Shown: piece by piece, positions 1 to 8,501 of the stretch | Position numbering within the stretch: position 1 is the first letter of the stretch | Layout of the letters: each line of letters starts with the position of its first letter | Assembly: GCA_016711605.1 (NCBI GenBank) | Contig: JADJSS010000044.1 | Coordinates: 248,001 to 312,000, forward strand | DNA from: Saprospirales bacterium | GTDB lineage: Bacteria > Bacteroidota > Bacteroidia > Chitinophagales > JADIYW01 | Direction of reading: 5' to 3' | Length of the DNA: 64,000 nt | The notes under the pieces: generated by a model | Databases searched by the model: none | What the model was told of the DNA's origin: nothing | What the model saw: only the letters and a program-made list of their open reading frames with translations | Program-made: the position numbers and the translations under genes

Positions 1-1
1 C

Positions 2-571
2 AATCCAGATATTCCTGTGCAAATATATAGAAACCAAAGCGATGTCACTTTTATTCCAGCAGATCCAAACAATCTTTCAAAAAATAATGAAGCACGCTTA
101 ATTTATAAACCAACTTTAGCTGATGGCATCTACGAAATTCGTGCGCAAGGTGTTGATAGGAGTAAGAACGATGCTGGAAAATATGATTACAGAATCAAAT
201 TTAAAGTGGATTCAAAACCAAGCATCACTAACATCTTAAATTATCCGAATCCGTTTTCTACTTCTACACAATTTGTGTTTACGCTCACAGGCGCAACAAT
301 ACCTGAACAGTTAGTGATTCAAATTTTTAGTGCCTCAGGAAAAGTAGTAAAAGAAATTACAAAAGAGCAATTAGGAACTTTGCATATCGGAACAAATATT
401 ACCGATTACAAATGGGACGCAACTGATAACTTCGGCGACCGCTTAGCCAATGGTGTTTATTTTTTCAGAGTAATGACTCGAAATAACGATGGAAGTTCTA
501 CGGAAATTCGACAAAGTTCAATCGATAAATTCTTTAAAAATGGCTACGGAAAACTGTATATCATTCATTAA
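2..571 (+). CDS. C-terminal part of a secreted C25/PorU2-like T9SS protein (5' end outside window)
   Basis: The reading frame is open from base 2, so the gene begins before the window; about 190 C-terminal residues are visible. They carry the FlgD-like beta-sandwich seen at the ends of large Bacteroidota secreted proteins: NYPNPFSTSTQFVFTL near the middle, then YKWDATDNFGDRLANGVYFF. This combination is typical of PorU2-type gingipain-fold sortase-like proteins of the type IX secretion system. The catalytic domain is not in view, so any large T9SS cargo or surface protein with the same end is possible. A hairpin terminator follows directly, so this is the last gene of its unit. Confidence 0.6.
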   Translation, partial: NPDIPVQIYRNQSDVTFIPADPNNLSKNNEARLIYKPTLADGIYEIRAQGVDRSKNDAGKYDYRIKFKVDSKPSITNILNYPNPFSTSTQFVFTLTGATIPEQLVIQIFSASGKVVKEITKEQLGTLHIGTNITDYKWDATDNFGDRLANGVYFFRVMTRNNDGSSTEIRQSSIDKFFKNGYGKLYIIH

Positions 572-593
572 AAGAAAAATTTATCACATAAAA

Positions 594-622
594 AAACACA
601 GCATAATTGCTGTGTTTTTTTT
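594..622 (+). terminator. Intrinsic terminator after the secreted protein
   Basis: ACACAGCA (596-603) pairs perfectly with TGCTGTGT (608-615) around a TAAT loop and is followed by a run of T. An A-run on the left makes it usable from the minus strand too, for the gene ending at 638. Confidence 0.8.
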
Positions 623-637
623 TATTGTTTTATTGTC

Positions 638-922
638 TTATTTTTTGATGACTGTTGAAAATATACCTTGTACTATTGGAAATATTAAGCCAATTAGAAA
701 AAGAAAAAAAAATCCTAGAATCCACATTCCACAACGATTGTGATTTTCTGGACTTGCAAAATATTGCACAGCATTATTATAAGAAATTAACACAGCAACA
801 TAATAAATAAGCATTGGCAAAATCAACGAAAGCCATTTTAAGACTGAATTTGATTTTTTTATAGAATATAAATATCCGAGATACTGTAAAACAAGCAATA
901 ATATGAAAAATAAAATCTTCAT
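638..922 (-). CDS. Small hypothetical membrane protein, about 94 aa
   Basis: No family recognised. It is hydrophobic with about three predicted membrane segments, one near the N-terminus (ILFFILLLVLQYLGYLYSI), one in the centre and one at the C-terminus, and it ends in lysines. A longer reading is possible up to 949. The start at 922 is preferred because it lies just downstream of the stop codon of ribonuclease Z (924-926), giving tight coupling on the same strand. The gene is absent next to the second rnz copy at 62.2 kb, so it marks where the two duplicated neighbourhoods diverge. Confidence 0.5.
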   Translation of the reverse strand: MKILFFILLLVLQYLGYLYSIKKSNSVLKWLSLILPMLIYYVAVLISYNNAVQYFASPENHNRCGMWILGFFFLFLIGLIFPIVQGIFSTVIKK

Positions 923-923
923 T

Positions 924-1833
924 TTAGACTTCAAAAATAGCACCTTCAATAGCTAATTCTGTATTATCAAAAACAGTTTTTGCTTCTTCTAACAAAAAAG
1001 AAAGATCTAAATATCTGGAAGAAAAATGACCTATGATTAATTTTTTTGCTGCTGCTTTTTGCGCAATAGTTGCGGCTTGCAATGCAGTAGAATGCTTAGT
1101 TTCATTGGCTCTGTCTAACGATTCGTGCAAATATGTTGCTTCGTGATACACCAAATCTATTTCATTAATAAAATCTAATATTCGTTCACTATACATCGTG
1201 TCGCTGCAAAATGCATAAGTACGTGCTGCATGTGGTGCTTCAGTAACATCTTCGGCTTTTATTGTATTGCCATTTTTGTCTTTTATATCTTGATTTTTTG
1301 AGCAATTTATACTCATTTTTATCAATATCAAAACCATCTAATTTTTCAATTAATAATTTTCGCTCGCCTTCTTTTTGCTTAAATAAAAAACCTGTTGTCG
1401 GAATTTTATGCACCAATGGAAACGAACAAATTTGAACGTTTTCATTTTCAAATACAATATAAAAATCATTGTCGTTGGTTGCCACAAAGTTTAGTTCGTA
1501 ATTAATTGTTGTGGCACTTGCTTTTAATTGTAATTCTATAATATCTTTTAACAAAGCAGGTGCAAATATTGTGAGCGGTTCAGTTCGTTTCAATAAATTA
1601 TAGGTTGTCAATAAACCAATCAAACCAAAATAATGATCACCATGCAAATGTGAGATAAATATATGATGTATTGAGAACCACTTTACTTTATATTGCAACA
1701 TGCGTTGTTGCGTACCTTCGCCACAATCCATCAAAAAAACATGATTTCCAATAGTTATTACTTGCGACGTTGGATTTCGTCCATGATTGGTAATTGCGGA
1801 ATTACTTCCTAATATGGTAACTGTAAAATTCAA
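924..1833 (-). CDS. rnz: Ribonuclease Z, copy A (one frameshift)
   Basis: tRNA 3'-processing endonuclease of the metallo-beta-lactamase fold, about 303 aa when joined. The zinc-binding HLHGDH motif lies at residues 62-67, with DCGEGTQ before it. The C-terminal half has YAFCSDT and HSTALQA and ends near KKLIIGHFSSRY. The frame breaks once near 1300, in an A-run after YKLLKK; the second copy at 61285 reads through this point, so one base is probably wrong or lost here. The start is TTG at 1833, inside the low-complexity spacer; no ATG lies near the family's usual N-terminus. Downstream partner of the STAS gene. Confidence 0.85.
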
Positions 1834-1914
1834 GGTCTGAGTTAAGGTTATAAGTTATGCGTTATAAGTTTAAGTTTATTTTCGAATAACTTATAACAAA
1901 TACCTTTTAACTAT
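1834..1914. repeat. Low-complexity word spacer between rnz A and STAS A
   Basis: The word GTTATAAGTT occurs at 1847-1856 and 1861-1870, and its reverse complement AACTTATAAC at 1888-1897, so the spacer can fold into alternative hairpins. The equivalent spacer between STAS B and rnz B (61212-61284) is built of unrelated words. This one supplies the TTG start of rnz. Confidence 0.6.
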
Positions 1915-2268
1915 TTACTTTTTCTTCTTCTTTTCTATTGCGTTTATTGCATCGTGTTGTGTAGAATAAACATGCAATACATCTTCTAACTGAGAAATTT
2001 TTATCAGATTTTTTACAGTATCATTCAAACCGCATAAACCAAAAATACCTTTCTCGTCTTTGCACAAACGATGTCCAATTAACAAAGCACTTAAACCAGA
2101 AGAATCAACAAATCTTACTTTGTCTAAATCCACTACTACATTTTTATAACCTTCAGCATTTGCCAATACTAATTCTGATTTTAAAATTGGTGCATTTAAA
2201 GAAGTTAATTTTTCTTCTAACAACTCATATATTACTAAACCATCTTGTTTGTCAACACTAAATTTCAT
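1915..2268 (-). CDS. STAS-domain anti-sigma factor antagonist-like protein, copy A
   Basis: Complete 117-residue single STAS domain of the SpoIIAA/anti-sigma-antagonist family, with the hallmark DLDKVRFVDSSGLSALL around residues 47-63. The serine pair in DSSG is the site normally phosphorylated in this family. The C-terminus is a lysine run (EKKKKK). No anti-sigma kinase or phosphatase lies nearby, so the partner is unknown. The gene is transcribed toward rnz across an 81-bp spacer and away from clpC. Copy B at 60858 differs at 14 of 117 positions, mostly conservative changes. Confidence 0.85.
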   Translation of the reverse strand: MKFSVDKQDGLVIYELLEEKLTSLNAPILKSELVLANAEGYKNVVVDLDKVRFVDSSGLSALLIGHRLCKDEKGIFGLCGLNDTVKNLIKISQLEDVLHVYSTQHDAINAIEKKKKK

Positions 2269-2359
2269 ACCTTATTTTTTTATTGTTTTTAATTATGATA
2301 ATCAGAAATATCCTATTTTATTGAATAAAATACATATTTGGATAGTTCTCAACCTTGAA

Positions 2360-2367
2360 CAAAAATA
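2360..2367 (-). promoter_or_regulatory. Candidate -7 box for STAS A (TATTTTTG on the minus strand)
   Basis: The box matches the Bacteroidota TAnnTTTG consensus, 92 bases before the STAS start. A comparable box (TACTTTTG) sits ahead of STAS B. No clear -33 TTG was seen. Confidence 0.4.
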
Positions 2368-2451
2368 GAATTATTTACTTGAAATTCGCATTTGTTCTTA
2401 CACTTATTTTTTGGAGAATTTTGATTACTAAGATTTAGTCAAATAAGAATA

Positions 2452-2524
2452 GTTGTCGGACGACTAATTGTCGTCGGACAACATACATAAAATATGGACA
2501 GACGACACCAAGTTGTCTGTCCAT
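2452..2524. repeat. Twin GTCGTC-rich hairpins between STAS A and clpC A
   Basis: Two long hairpins lie in tandem. In the first, GTTGTCGGACGAC (2452-2464) pairs with GTCGTCGGACAAC (2470-2482), 12 of 13 positions, loop TAATT. In the second, TGGACAGACGAC (2495-2506) pairs with GTTGTCTGTCCA (2512-2523), including one G-T pair, loop ACCAA. They are GC-rich for this locus, share the GACGAC/GTTGTC core, and lie between divergent genes, where terminators are not expected. They may be an operator, a leader structure for clpC, or a REP-like element. The matching intergenic region of copy B lacks them. Confidence 0.7.
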
Positions 2525-2763
2525 TATTTCCTTTAGTATTAAAAAAATGAAACAACTAAATTCAACTTTTTTGCATCTTTCTATTATAAAAGAAATCTTT
2601 TTCGTCGTTTTTATGTTAATATCGAAAGATATTCAGCAATTGTGCAAAAAAAAGATTAAAAAGTAAAAAAAGCGTTTTACATTTATCATATACAAACAAC
2701 GTTTTGAATTAAGTAACAATGTCATGTTTTACCACTTGGCAACCAATTTGAAAGAAACACATT

Positions 2764-5343
2764 ATGGAAGCAAAATTTTCACCAAAAGTAAAAGAAGTTA
2801 TTTCGTATAGTCGCGAAGAAGCACTTCGATTAAAGCATGACCAAATTGGCATCGAACATTTGTTGTTAGGTCTCATTCGTGAAGGTGATGGCATGGCAAT
2901 AAAAGTATTACGTTCATTAACTATTGACATTCAACTTTTTCGTAAGAAAGTTGAAGACGCTATAAAAGACAGAGTAACCACTGTGCCAGGAAATGTTAAT
3001 AGTTTGCCACTTACCAAACAAGCTGAGAAAGTACTGAAAATAACATTATTGGAAGCAAAATCAATGAAACAAGAAACCGTTGGAACAGAACATTTAGTAT
3101 TATCTATTTTAAAAAACAAAGAAAACATTGTCACTCAACTACTAAATAAATGGGACATTAATTACGAAGTTTTCAGAGCAGAATTAGACTTTATGCAAAA
3201 CGAAAAAGACTTACCAGATTTCACATCAGAAATGCCAAATGAACCATTCGATGATGGCGATGAAGAAGAAAAAGCTCGTGGTGGCTTTGGCGGTCAAGGT
3301 GCTGGATCAGGCCAATCAACTGCCAAAAAGTCAACATCTAAATCAAACACACCAGTATTAGATAATTTTGGTCGTGATATTACACGTTTGGCAGAAGAAG
3401 GTCGCCTCGACCCTATTGTAGGTCGTGAAACAGAAATAGAACGTGTATCACAAATTTTATCCAGAAGAAAGAAAAATAATCCAATTTTAATTGGTGAACC
3501 AGGCGTTGGTAAAACAGCTATTGTTGAAGGTTTAGCGTTGCGAATTATTCAAAGAAAAGTTTCACGCGTTTTATTTGGCAAACGTGTAGTTTCTCTAGAC
3601 TTGGCTGCATTAGTGGCTGGCACAAAATATCGCGGACAATTTGAAGAACGCATGAAAGCCATCATGACAGAATTGGAAAAAAATCGTGATGTAATTTTAT
3701 TTATTGATGAGATACATACGATTGTTGGTGCTGGTGGTGCCACTGGTTCTTTAGATGCATCTAATATCTTCAAACCAGCTTTAGCGCGTGGTGAATTACA
3801 ATGCATCGGCGCATCTACATTAGATGAATATCGTCAATATATTGAAAAAGATGGCGCTTTAGACAGACGTTTCCAAAAAGTAATAGTTGATCCACCAACA
3901 CCAGAAGAAACATTAATTATTTTAACGAATTTAAAATCTCGTTACGAAGAATATCATAATGTAGAATACAGCGAAGATGCAATAAAAGCTTGCGTTCAGC
4001 TAAGTACAAGATATATTACTGATCGTTTTTTACCAGATAAAGCAATAGATGTTTTGGATGAAGTTGGTGCTCGCGTGCATTTAAAAAACATTCATGTTCC
4101 TGAAAACATCACGCATTTAGAAGAAGAAATTGAAAAAGTTAAAGAAGAAAAAAATCAGGTTGTAAAAAACCAACGTTATGAAGAAGCTGCTCGTTTGCGC
4201 GATTCTGAAAAAAAATTGCAGGAACAATTAGAACAGGCAAAATTACAATGGGAAGAAGATGCAAAAACAAAACGCTTTCCGGTAACTGAAGAAGATATTG
4301 CTGAAGTAGTAGCCATGATGACTGGAATTCCTGTGAAACGTGTAGCACAAAGTGAAAGCAAAAAATTGGTGCAAATGAATGCCGATTTGACAAAACAAGT
4401 TGTCGGACAAAATGAAGCAGTTGAAAAAATTACAAAAGCAATTCAAAGAAATCGTGTTGGTTTAAAAGACCCGAAAAAACCAATCGGTACTTTCATTTTC
4501 TTAGGACCAACTGGTGTTGGAAAAACTGAATTAGCACGCGCATTATCACGATATATGTTCGATACTGAAGATTCTTTAATTAGAATTGACATGAGCGAAT
4601 ACATGGAGAAATTTTCTATCTCAAGATTAATTGGTGCGCCTCCAGGATATGTTGGTTATGAAGAAGGTGGACAATTAACCGAAAAAGTACGCAGAAAACC
4701 ATATTCAGTTATCTTATTAGATGAAATTGAAAAAGCACATCCAGATGTATACAATGTTTTGTTGCAAGTATTAGATGATGGTCAATTAACAGATGGTTTA
4801 GGCAGAAAAATCGATTTCAAAAATACTATTATCATTATGACTTCGAACATTGGTGTTCGTCAATTAAAAGATTTTGGAACTGGTGTTGGTTTCACAACAA
4901 CTGCAGTAAAAGATAATGCTGATAATTTATCAAAAGGTGTGATACAAAAAGCTTTACAAAAAACATTTTCACCAGAATTTTTAAATAGAATTGATGATGT
5001 GATTGTGTTCAACAGTTTAGGCAAAGAAGAAATTCACAAAATCATTGATATTGTATTGGCTGGCGTTTACAAACGCTTGGAAACATTAGGTTATCATATT
5101 GAATTGACTGTAGAAGCAAAAGATTTCTTGGCAGAAAAAGGGTATGATCCTCAGTTTGGTGCGCGTCCGTTGCATCGTGCTATTCAAAAACATGTAGAAG
5201 ATCCGTTAGCAGAAGAAATTCTAAATACAAATATTGCAGAAGGTGATTTGATTTCTGTGGATCTGGATGAAAGTAAAGAAAAACTGAAATTCGAAATCAA
5301 GAAAAAACCTAAAGCTAAAAAAGCAAAAGAAGAACAGAATTAA
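2764..5343 (+). CDS. clpC: ATP-dependent Clp protease ATPase subunit ClpC, copy A
   Basis: Complete 859-residue ClpC. In order: Clp N-domain double repeat (residues 1-145, EHLLLGLIREGDG and EHLVLSILKNKEN), an acidic/glycine-rich linker, AAA1 with Walker A GEPGVGKT near residue 244, a UVR/coiled-coil middle domain (NQRYEEAARLRDSEKKLQEQ), AAA2 with Walker A GPTGVGKT near residue 581 and LLDEIEKAHPD, and the ClpB/C C-terminal D2-small domain. The tail is lysine-rich. It unfolds proteins for ClpP; no clpP is in view. It has its own terminator. A second, frame-broken copy lies inverted at 57.9-60.5 kb. The 495-bp upstream gap holds the twin hairpins. Confidence 0.97.
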   Translation: MEAKFSPKVKEVISYSREEALRLKHDQIGIEHLLLGLIREGDGMAIKVLRSLTIDIQLFRKKVEDAIKDRVTTVPGNVNSLPLTKQAEKVLKITLLEAKSMKQETVGTEHLVLSILKNKENIVTQLLNKWDINYEVFRAELDFMQNEKDLPDFTSEMPNEPFDDGDEEEKARGGFGGQGAGSGQSTAKKSTSKSNTPVLDNFGRDITRLAEEGRLDPIVGRETEIERVSQILSRRKKNNPILIGEPGVGKTAIVEGLALRIIQRKVSRVLFGKRVVSLDLAALVAGTKYRGQFEERMKAIMTELEKNRDVILFIDEIHTIVGAGGATGSLDASNIFKPALARGELQCIGASTLDEYRQYIEKDGALDRRFQKVIVDPPTPEETLIILTNLKSRYEEYHNVEYSEDAIKACVQLSTRYITDRFLPDKAIDVLDEVGARVHLKNIHVPENITHLEEEIEKVKEEKNQVVKNQRYEEAARLRDSEKKLQEQLEQAKLQWEEDAKTKRFPVTEEDIAEVVAMMTGIPVKRVAQSESKKLVQMNADLTKQVVGQNEAVEKITKAIQRNRVGLKDPKKPIGTFIFLGPTGVGKTELARALSRYMFDTEDSLIRIDMSEYMEKFSISRLIGAPPGYVGYEEGGQLTEKVRRKPYSVILLDEIEKAHPDVYNVLLQVLDDGQLTDGLGRKIDFKNTIIIMTSNIGVRQLKDFGTGVGFTTTAVKDNADNLSKGVIQKALQKTFSPEFLNRIDDVIVFNSLGKEEIHKIIDIVLAGVYKRLETLGYHIELTVEAKDFLAEKGYDPQFGARPLHRAIQKHVEDPLAEEILNTNIAEGDLISVDLDESKEKLKFEIKKKPKAKKAKEEQN

Positions 5344-5370
5344 TTTTTGATTGACAATTTTATATAAAAA

Positions 5371-5399
5371 AACTGCCAAATATTATGGCAGTTTTTTTT
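5371..5399 (+). terminator. Intrinsic terminator of clpC A
   Basis: ACTGCCA (5372-5378) pairs with TGGCAGT (5386-5392), then a T-run. The terminator at the end of copy B is a different sequence. Confidence 0.8.
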
Positions 5400-5514
5400 G
5401 TGTTTAGTGATTAAAAATGCAAAATTTGGCAAAAAACAAACCAATAAACACAAAAATTTAACATAAAATCCTCATTTTCAAATCAACTCTTTTCCAAATT
5501 AGCTAATTAATCAC

Positions 5515-5522
5515 TATCTTTG
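5515..5522 (+). promoter_or_regulatory. -7 box TATCTTTG of the rpsF operon
   Basis: Exact match to the Bacteroidota TAnnTTTG consensus, 85 bases before rpsF and immediately before the folded leader at 5526-5571, so the leader would be transcribed. Confidence 0.6.
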
Positions 5523-5525
5523 CAT

Positions 5526-5571
5526 CCCGAAATAATCGGGACGAAATTCCGAAGTACCGAATACTAGGAAT
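5526..5571 (+). ncRNA. Probable S6:S18-binding leader of rpsF-rpsR
   Basis: A small hairpin CCCGA/TCGGG (5526-5540) is followed by a stem ATTCC/GGAAT (5546-5550 with 5567-5571). Inside it lies AGTA/TACT (5553-5556 with 5562-5565) presenting CCGAA in the loop. A stem that exposes CCG is the known feature of the S6:S18 autoregulatory motif upstream of rpsF, where the S6-S18 complex binds. Position and structure fit; the match to the published consensus is from memory. Confidence 0.5.
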
Positions 5572-5606
5572 GAACGGATATTATTTAATCAAAATTATTA
5601 ACAATT

Positions 5607-5960
5607 ATGAGCAATTACGAAACGGTTTTTATTACAACGCCCGTTCTCTCTAATGAAGAGTACACAAGAACCGTAAAAAAGTACGCAGATCTTATTGAAA
5701 AAGCTGGCGGAAATGTGGTTCACAAAGAAGATTGGGGAATTAAGCAATTAGCTTATCCAATCCAGAAAAAAACAACTGGTTTTTACAGTTTGTTGCATTT
5801 TGAGGTTGACACTCAGTTTATCAAAAAATTTGAAGTGGAATTTAAACGCGATGAAAACATTATGCGTTTTTTAACTACCAAATTGGATAAACATGGCATC
5901 GCGTATGCACAACAACGCAGAGACAAATTAAGTGGTAAATCTAAAAAAACAGAACAATAA
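5607..5960 (+). CDS. rpsF: 30S ribosomal protein S6
   Basis: 117 residues, the normal length for bS6. Recognisable from ETVFITTPVLSNEEY at the start, AYPIQKKTTGFY in the middle and the central helix and strand FKRDENIMRFLTTKLDKH. It binds 16S rRNA together with S18, encoded immediately downstream. First gene of the rpsF-rpsR-rplI operon, with an 85-base leader that probably binds the S6:S18 pair. Confidence 0.97.
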   Translation: MSNYETVFITTPVLSNEEYTRTVKKYADLIEKAGGNVVHKEDWGIKQLAYPIQKKTTGFYSLLHFEVDTQFIKKFEVEFKRDENIMRFLTTKLDKHGIAYAQQRRDKLSGKSKKTEQ

Positions 5961-5961
5961 C

Positions 5962-6228
5962 ATGGCAACACACGAAGAAATCAAATTCTTAAACTCGCCT
6001 AAAATTGGCTTGCAAAAGAAAAAATACTGCAGATTCAAAAAAAGTGGTATAAAATATATTGACTACAAAGACCCAGCGTTTTTGTTTAAATTTATTAATG
6101 AACAAGGTAAATTATTGCCACGTCGTTTAACAGGAAACTCGTTGAAATTTCAACGTAAAATTTCTCAAGCAGTGAAAAAAGCGCGTCACTTAGCTATATT
6201 GCCTTATGTTACTGACCTTTTAAAATAA
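5962..6228 (+). CDS. rpsR: 30S ribosomal protein S18
   Basis: 88 residues starting MATHEEIKFLNSP. Core motifs are CRFKKSGIKYIDYKD, LLPRRLTGNS and QRKISQAVKKARHLA, all characteristic of bS18. A longer reading from 5932 overlaps rpsF and begins with non-homologous residues, so the ATG at 5962, one base after the rpsF stop, is preferred. Partner of S6 on the ribosome and probably on the operon leader. Confidence 0.97.
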   Translation: MATHEEIKFLNSPKIGLQKKKYCRFKKSGIKYIDYKDPAFLFKFINEQGKLLPRRLTGNSLKFQRKISQAVKKARHLAILPYVTDLLK

Positions 6229-6235
6229 CACAATC

Positions 6236-6682
6236 ATGGAAGTCATTTTATTAAAAGATATAGAAAATTTAGGTACTAAATTCGACGTTGTTTCTGTAAA
6301 ACCAGGATACGGAAGAAATTATCTAATACCTCAAGGTTTCGCTCAAACGGCGAATACTTCGAATAAAAAACACAACGAAGAAATTAAAAAACAACAATCT
6401 GCAAAAATTGCTAAGTTAATTGAAGACTACAAAGTATTAGCAGAAAAATTGAAAGCTTCTAAGATTGTAGTTGGTTCAAAAGCAGGAACGAGCGGAAAAT
6501 TATTCGGAAGTGTAACCAATATTCAAGTTGCGGAAGCATTGAAAAAACAATTCGACCTTACTATCGACAGAAAAAAAGTTCATATTATTGGCGAAGTAAA
6601 AGAAGTTGGAACTTACAAAGCTAATGTAAACTTATACAAAGAAGTTTCTACTGAAATTGAATTTGAAGTTATTGCTGAATAG
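6236..6682 (+). CDS. rplI: 50S ribosomal protein L9
   Basis: 148 residues, the normal length for bL9. N-terminal domain MEVILLKDIENLGTKFDVV with VKPGYGRNYLIPQGFA, a long central helix (NEEIKKQQSAKIAKLIEDYK) and a C-terminal RNA-binding domain with AGTSGKLFGSVTN. Third gene of the operon, seven bases after rpsR, followed by a strong terminator. Confidence 0.97.
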   Translation: MEVILLKDIENLGTKFDVVSVKPGYGRNYLIPQGFAQTANTSNKKHNEEIKKQQSAKIAKLIEDYKVLAEKLKASKIVVGSKAGTSGKLFGSVTNIQVAEALKKQFDLTIDRKKVHIIGEVKEVGTYKANVNLYKEVSTEIEFEVIAE

Positions 6683-6715
6683 TATAAATCAGAAAACATT
6701 CTTATAAAATACAAA

Positions 6716-6746
6716 AACGCTGAACGAAAGTTCAGCGTTTTTTTTT
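6716..6746 (+). terminator. Terminator of the rpsF-rpsR-rplI operon
   Basis: AACGCTGAAC (6716-6725) pairs perfectly with GTTCAGCGTT (6730-6739) around a GAAA tetraloop, followed by eight or more T. Confidence 0.9.
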
Positions 6747-6752
6747 GCAACG

Positions 6753-6787
6753 AAGACCATCAAGGTTTTAAAAACCTTGATGGTCTT
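6753..6787. repeat. Dispersed palindrome, ACC-TCAAGG type, copy 1
   Basis: AAGACCATCAAGG (6753-6765) pairs with CCTTGATGGTCTT (6775-6787) around an A/T core. A sister copy lies at 11170-11202. It sits between convergent genes and, with its T- and A-runs, probably terminates the minus-strand permease mRNA. Confidence 0.7.
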
Positions 6788-6789
6788 TT

Positions 6790-8025
6790 TTACTCATAGC
6801 GCAATGCTTCTATCGGATCTAAGTTCGATGCTTTAAAAGCTGGATAAATTCCTGAAATCAATCCAACAATTAAACAAAACGAAACACCAACTAAAATCCA
6901 CATCCAAGGTATAATAAAAGCGCCGCCAATAGACAATGAAACAGCATTTCCAGCTGCAATTCCTAATATAATACCAAGTGCGCCACCAAGTTGGCAAATT
7001 ACAATTGCTTCTAATAAAAATTGCAATCGAATTGTTTTTTTATTAGCGCCAATCGCTTTCAACGTACCAATTTCTTTAGTGCGTTCAGTAACGCTAACCA
7101 GCATAATATTCATTAAACCAATAGCAGCACCAATCAATGTAATGATTCCAATGATAAACCCAGCCATGGTTGCATAACTCATTTTTTCTACAAACATGCC
7201 TGAAATACTGTCGCTTTTCAGAATATCAAAATTTGTTTCTTCGCCTGGATGCAATTTCCGAATATTACGCATGACCAAAATTGCCTCATCTTGCGCTGGC
7301 TCCATATTTTCTGGATCATTTCCTTTTACACTAATTACATAAGATGGATTTTCTTGTGGATACACTTGCCGTGCTTTCATCAAAGAAACCAGTACCATAT
7401 TATCAGTTGTTATAAAACTCGAACCTTTCTCATCCAAAACACCTATTACTTTGTATTTAACATCATCAATACGTACAATTTTATCATCAATCGAATACGT
7501 TTTACCAAATAGTTTTTTCGCTACTGTGAAGCCAAGTATTACTACATTACTACCAGTTGACAATTCTGTTGTGGTAAAATTTCTACCTTTTATTAAAGTA
7601 TAACTTTCATTACTCAGGTAATTTTCATCAGAACCAAACACAATAATATTCGGATTCGTTTTGAGGTTATTATACTTCACCGTGCTTCCTTGATTACCTA
7701 TATATTGTATGGATGTTGCATACTTCTCATTAAATTTATTTTTGAATTCTTGCGCTTCCAGATAAGAAATACTGCGAAATACTTTAGGTGCTGTTTCATC
7801 ATCACTATCTAAATTAAAACTTAAACTTCTATTTCTAATTTTAAACGTACCAGCACCCATGCTGCTAAAACTTTTTGCTAAATAACTTTTAAGTCCGTCA
7901 ACAGCCGTTAAAATACCAACTAACGCCATAATTCCAAAACCAATAATACAACACGTAATTATAGTACGAACAATATTAGTTCGTACAGAACGATAAGCTA
8001 AAAGTAAAACTTCAAAAAAGTTCAT
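6790..8025 (-). CDS. ABC transporter permease, MacB/FtsX type
   Basis: 411 residues with the MacB layout: an N-terminal membrane segment (about residues 20-42), a large extracytoplasmic MacB_PCD domain to about residue 275, then three membrane helices of the FtsX domain containing LVSVTERTKEIGTLKAIGA, the family hallmark. The usual substrates are lipoproteins, peptides or drugs, and the partner is a MacB/LolD-like ATPase. None is adjacent here; the next gene upstream is an unrelated small protein. The gene ends at its own terminator and appears monocistronic. Confidence 0.85.
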   Translation of the reverse strand: MNFFEVLLLAYRSVRTNIVRTIITCCIIGFGIMALVGILTAVDGLKSYLAKSFSSMGAGTFKIRNRSLSFNLDSDDETAPKVFRSISYLEAQEFKNKFNEKYATSIQYIGNQGSTVKYNNLKTNPNIIVFGSDENYLSNESYTLIKGRNFTTTELSTGSNVVILGFTVAKKLFGKTYSIDDKIVRIDDVKYKVIGVLDEKGSSFITTDNMVLVSLMKARQVYPQENPSYVISVKGNDPENMEPAQDEAILVMRNIRKLHPGEETNFDILKSDSISGMFVEKMSYATMAGFIIGIITLIGAAIGLMNIMLVSVTERTKEIGTLKAIGANKKTIRLQFLLEAIVICQLGGALGIILGIAAGNAVSLSIGGAFIIPWMWILVGVSFCLIVGLISGIYPAFKASNLDPIEALRYE

Positions 8026-8069
8026 GTTGTAAAAGTAATAAGATATTGGTAGAAATTACAAGAACAATA

Positions 8070-8501
8070 TTACAACTCATACAAATCGTTATGATTTGGA
8101 TATCGCCAATTTATGTATAATGAAGTGAAAATTACAGTTCCGTTTATAAAATAATTCTCTTTCCCGATAATATTAAAGACAATTCCAAACACCGTTTTTC
8201 CTTCTGGAATTTCAACTTCTTTGAAATCTATAATATTTTCTAACTCATCTTCATCTAAGAAAAAAATTTGATCGGCATACCAAGCATCAGGCCAAGATGC
8301 ATTTGGAGAAATGTTAGTATAAAATACTTCACGACACTCAATATCTACGTTTACATAATAGGCAAAATCAAAACTGGCTTGAATATATAAACAGTGTTGA
8401 TCAGATGTATAAACCTTAAATTCAAAACCAGCATTATAAGTATGCTTGTTAAATTTAAGAAGTGCTTCTGAGATGGTTTCTTTTGTTGAAAAAGTAGGCA
8501 T
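8070..8501 (-). CDS. Hypothetical cytoplasmic protein, 143 aa
   Basis: No family recognised. It is a soluble, acidic protein rich in aromatic residues and likely beta strands (FAYYVNVDIECREVFY, FFLDEDELENIIDF), with no signal peptide or membrane segment. A minus-strand TAATTTTG box at 8507-8514 lies only five bases ahead of the ATG, suggesting a very short or absent leader. Divergent from the small membrane protein at 8545; no operon partner. It could be a small accessory or immunity-like protein, but nothing in the sequence proves that. Confidence 0.6.
   Translation of the reverse strand: MPTFSTKETISEALLKFNKHTYNAGFEFKVYTSDQHCLYIQASFDFAYYVNVDIECREVFYTNISPNASWPDAWYADQIFFLDEDELENIIDFKEVEIPEGKTVFGIVFNIIGKENYFINGTVIFTSLYINWRYPNHNDLYEL

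Noticed and set aside
489..743. An 84-residue + strand frame overlapping the first gene's end.
   Set aside because: It spans the terminator hairpin and is antisense to the small membrane protein; its residues show no family pattern.
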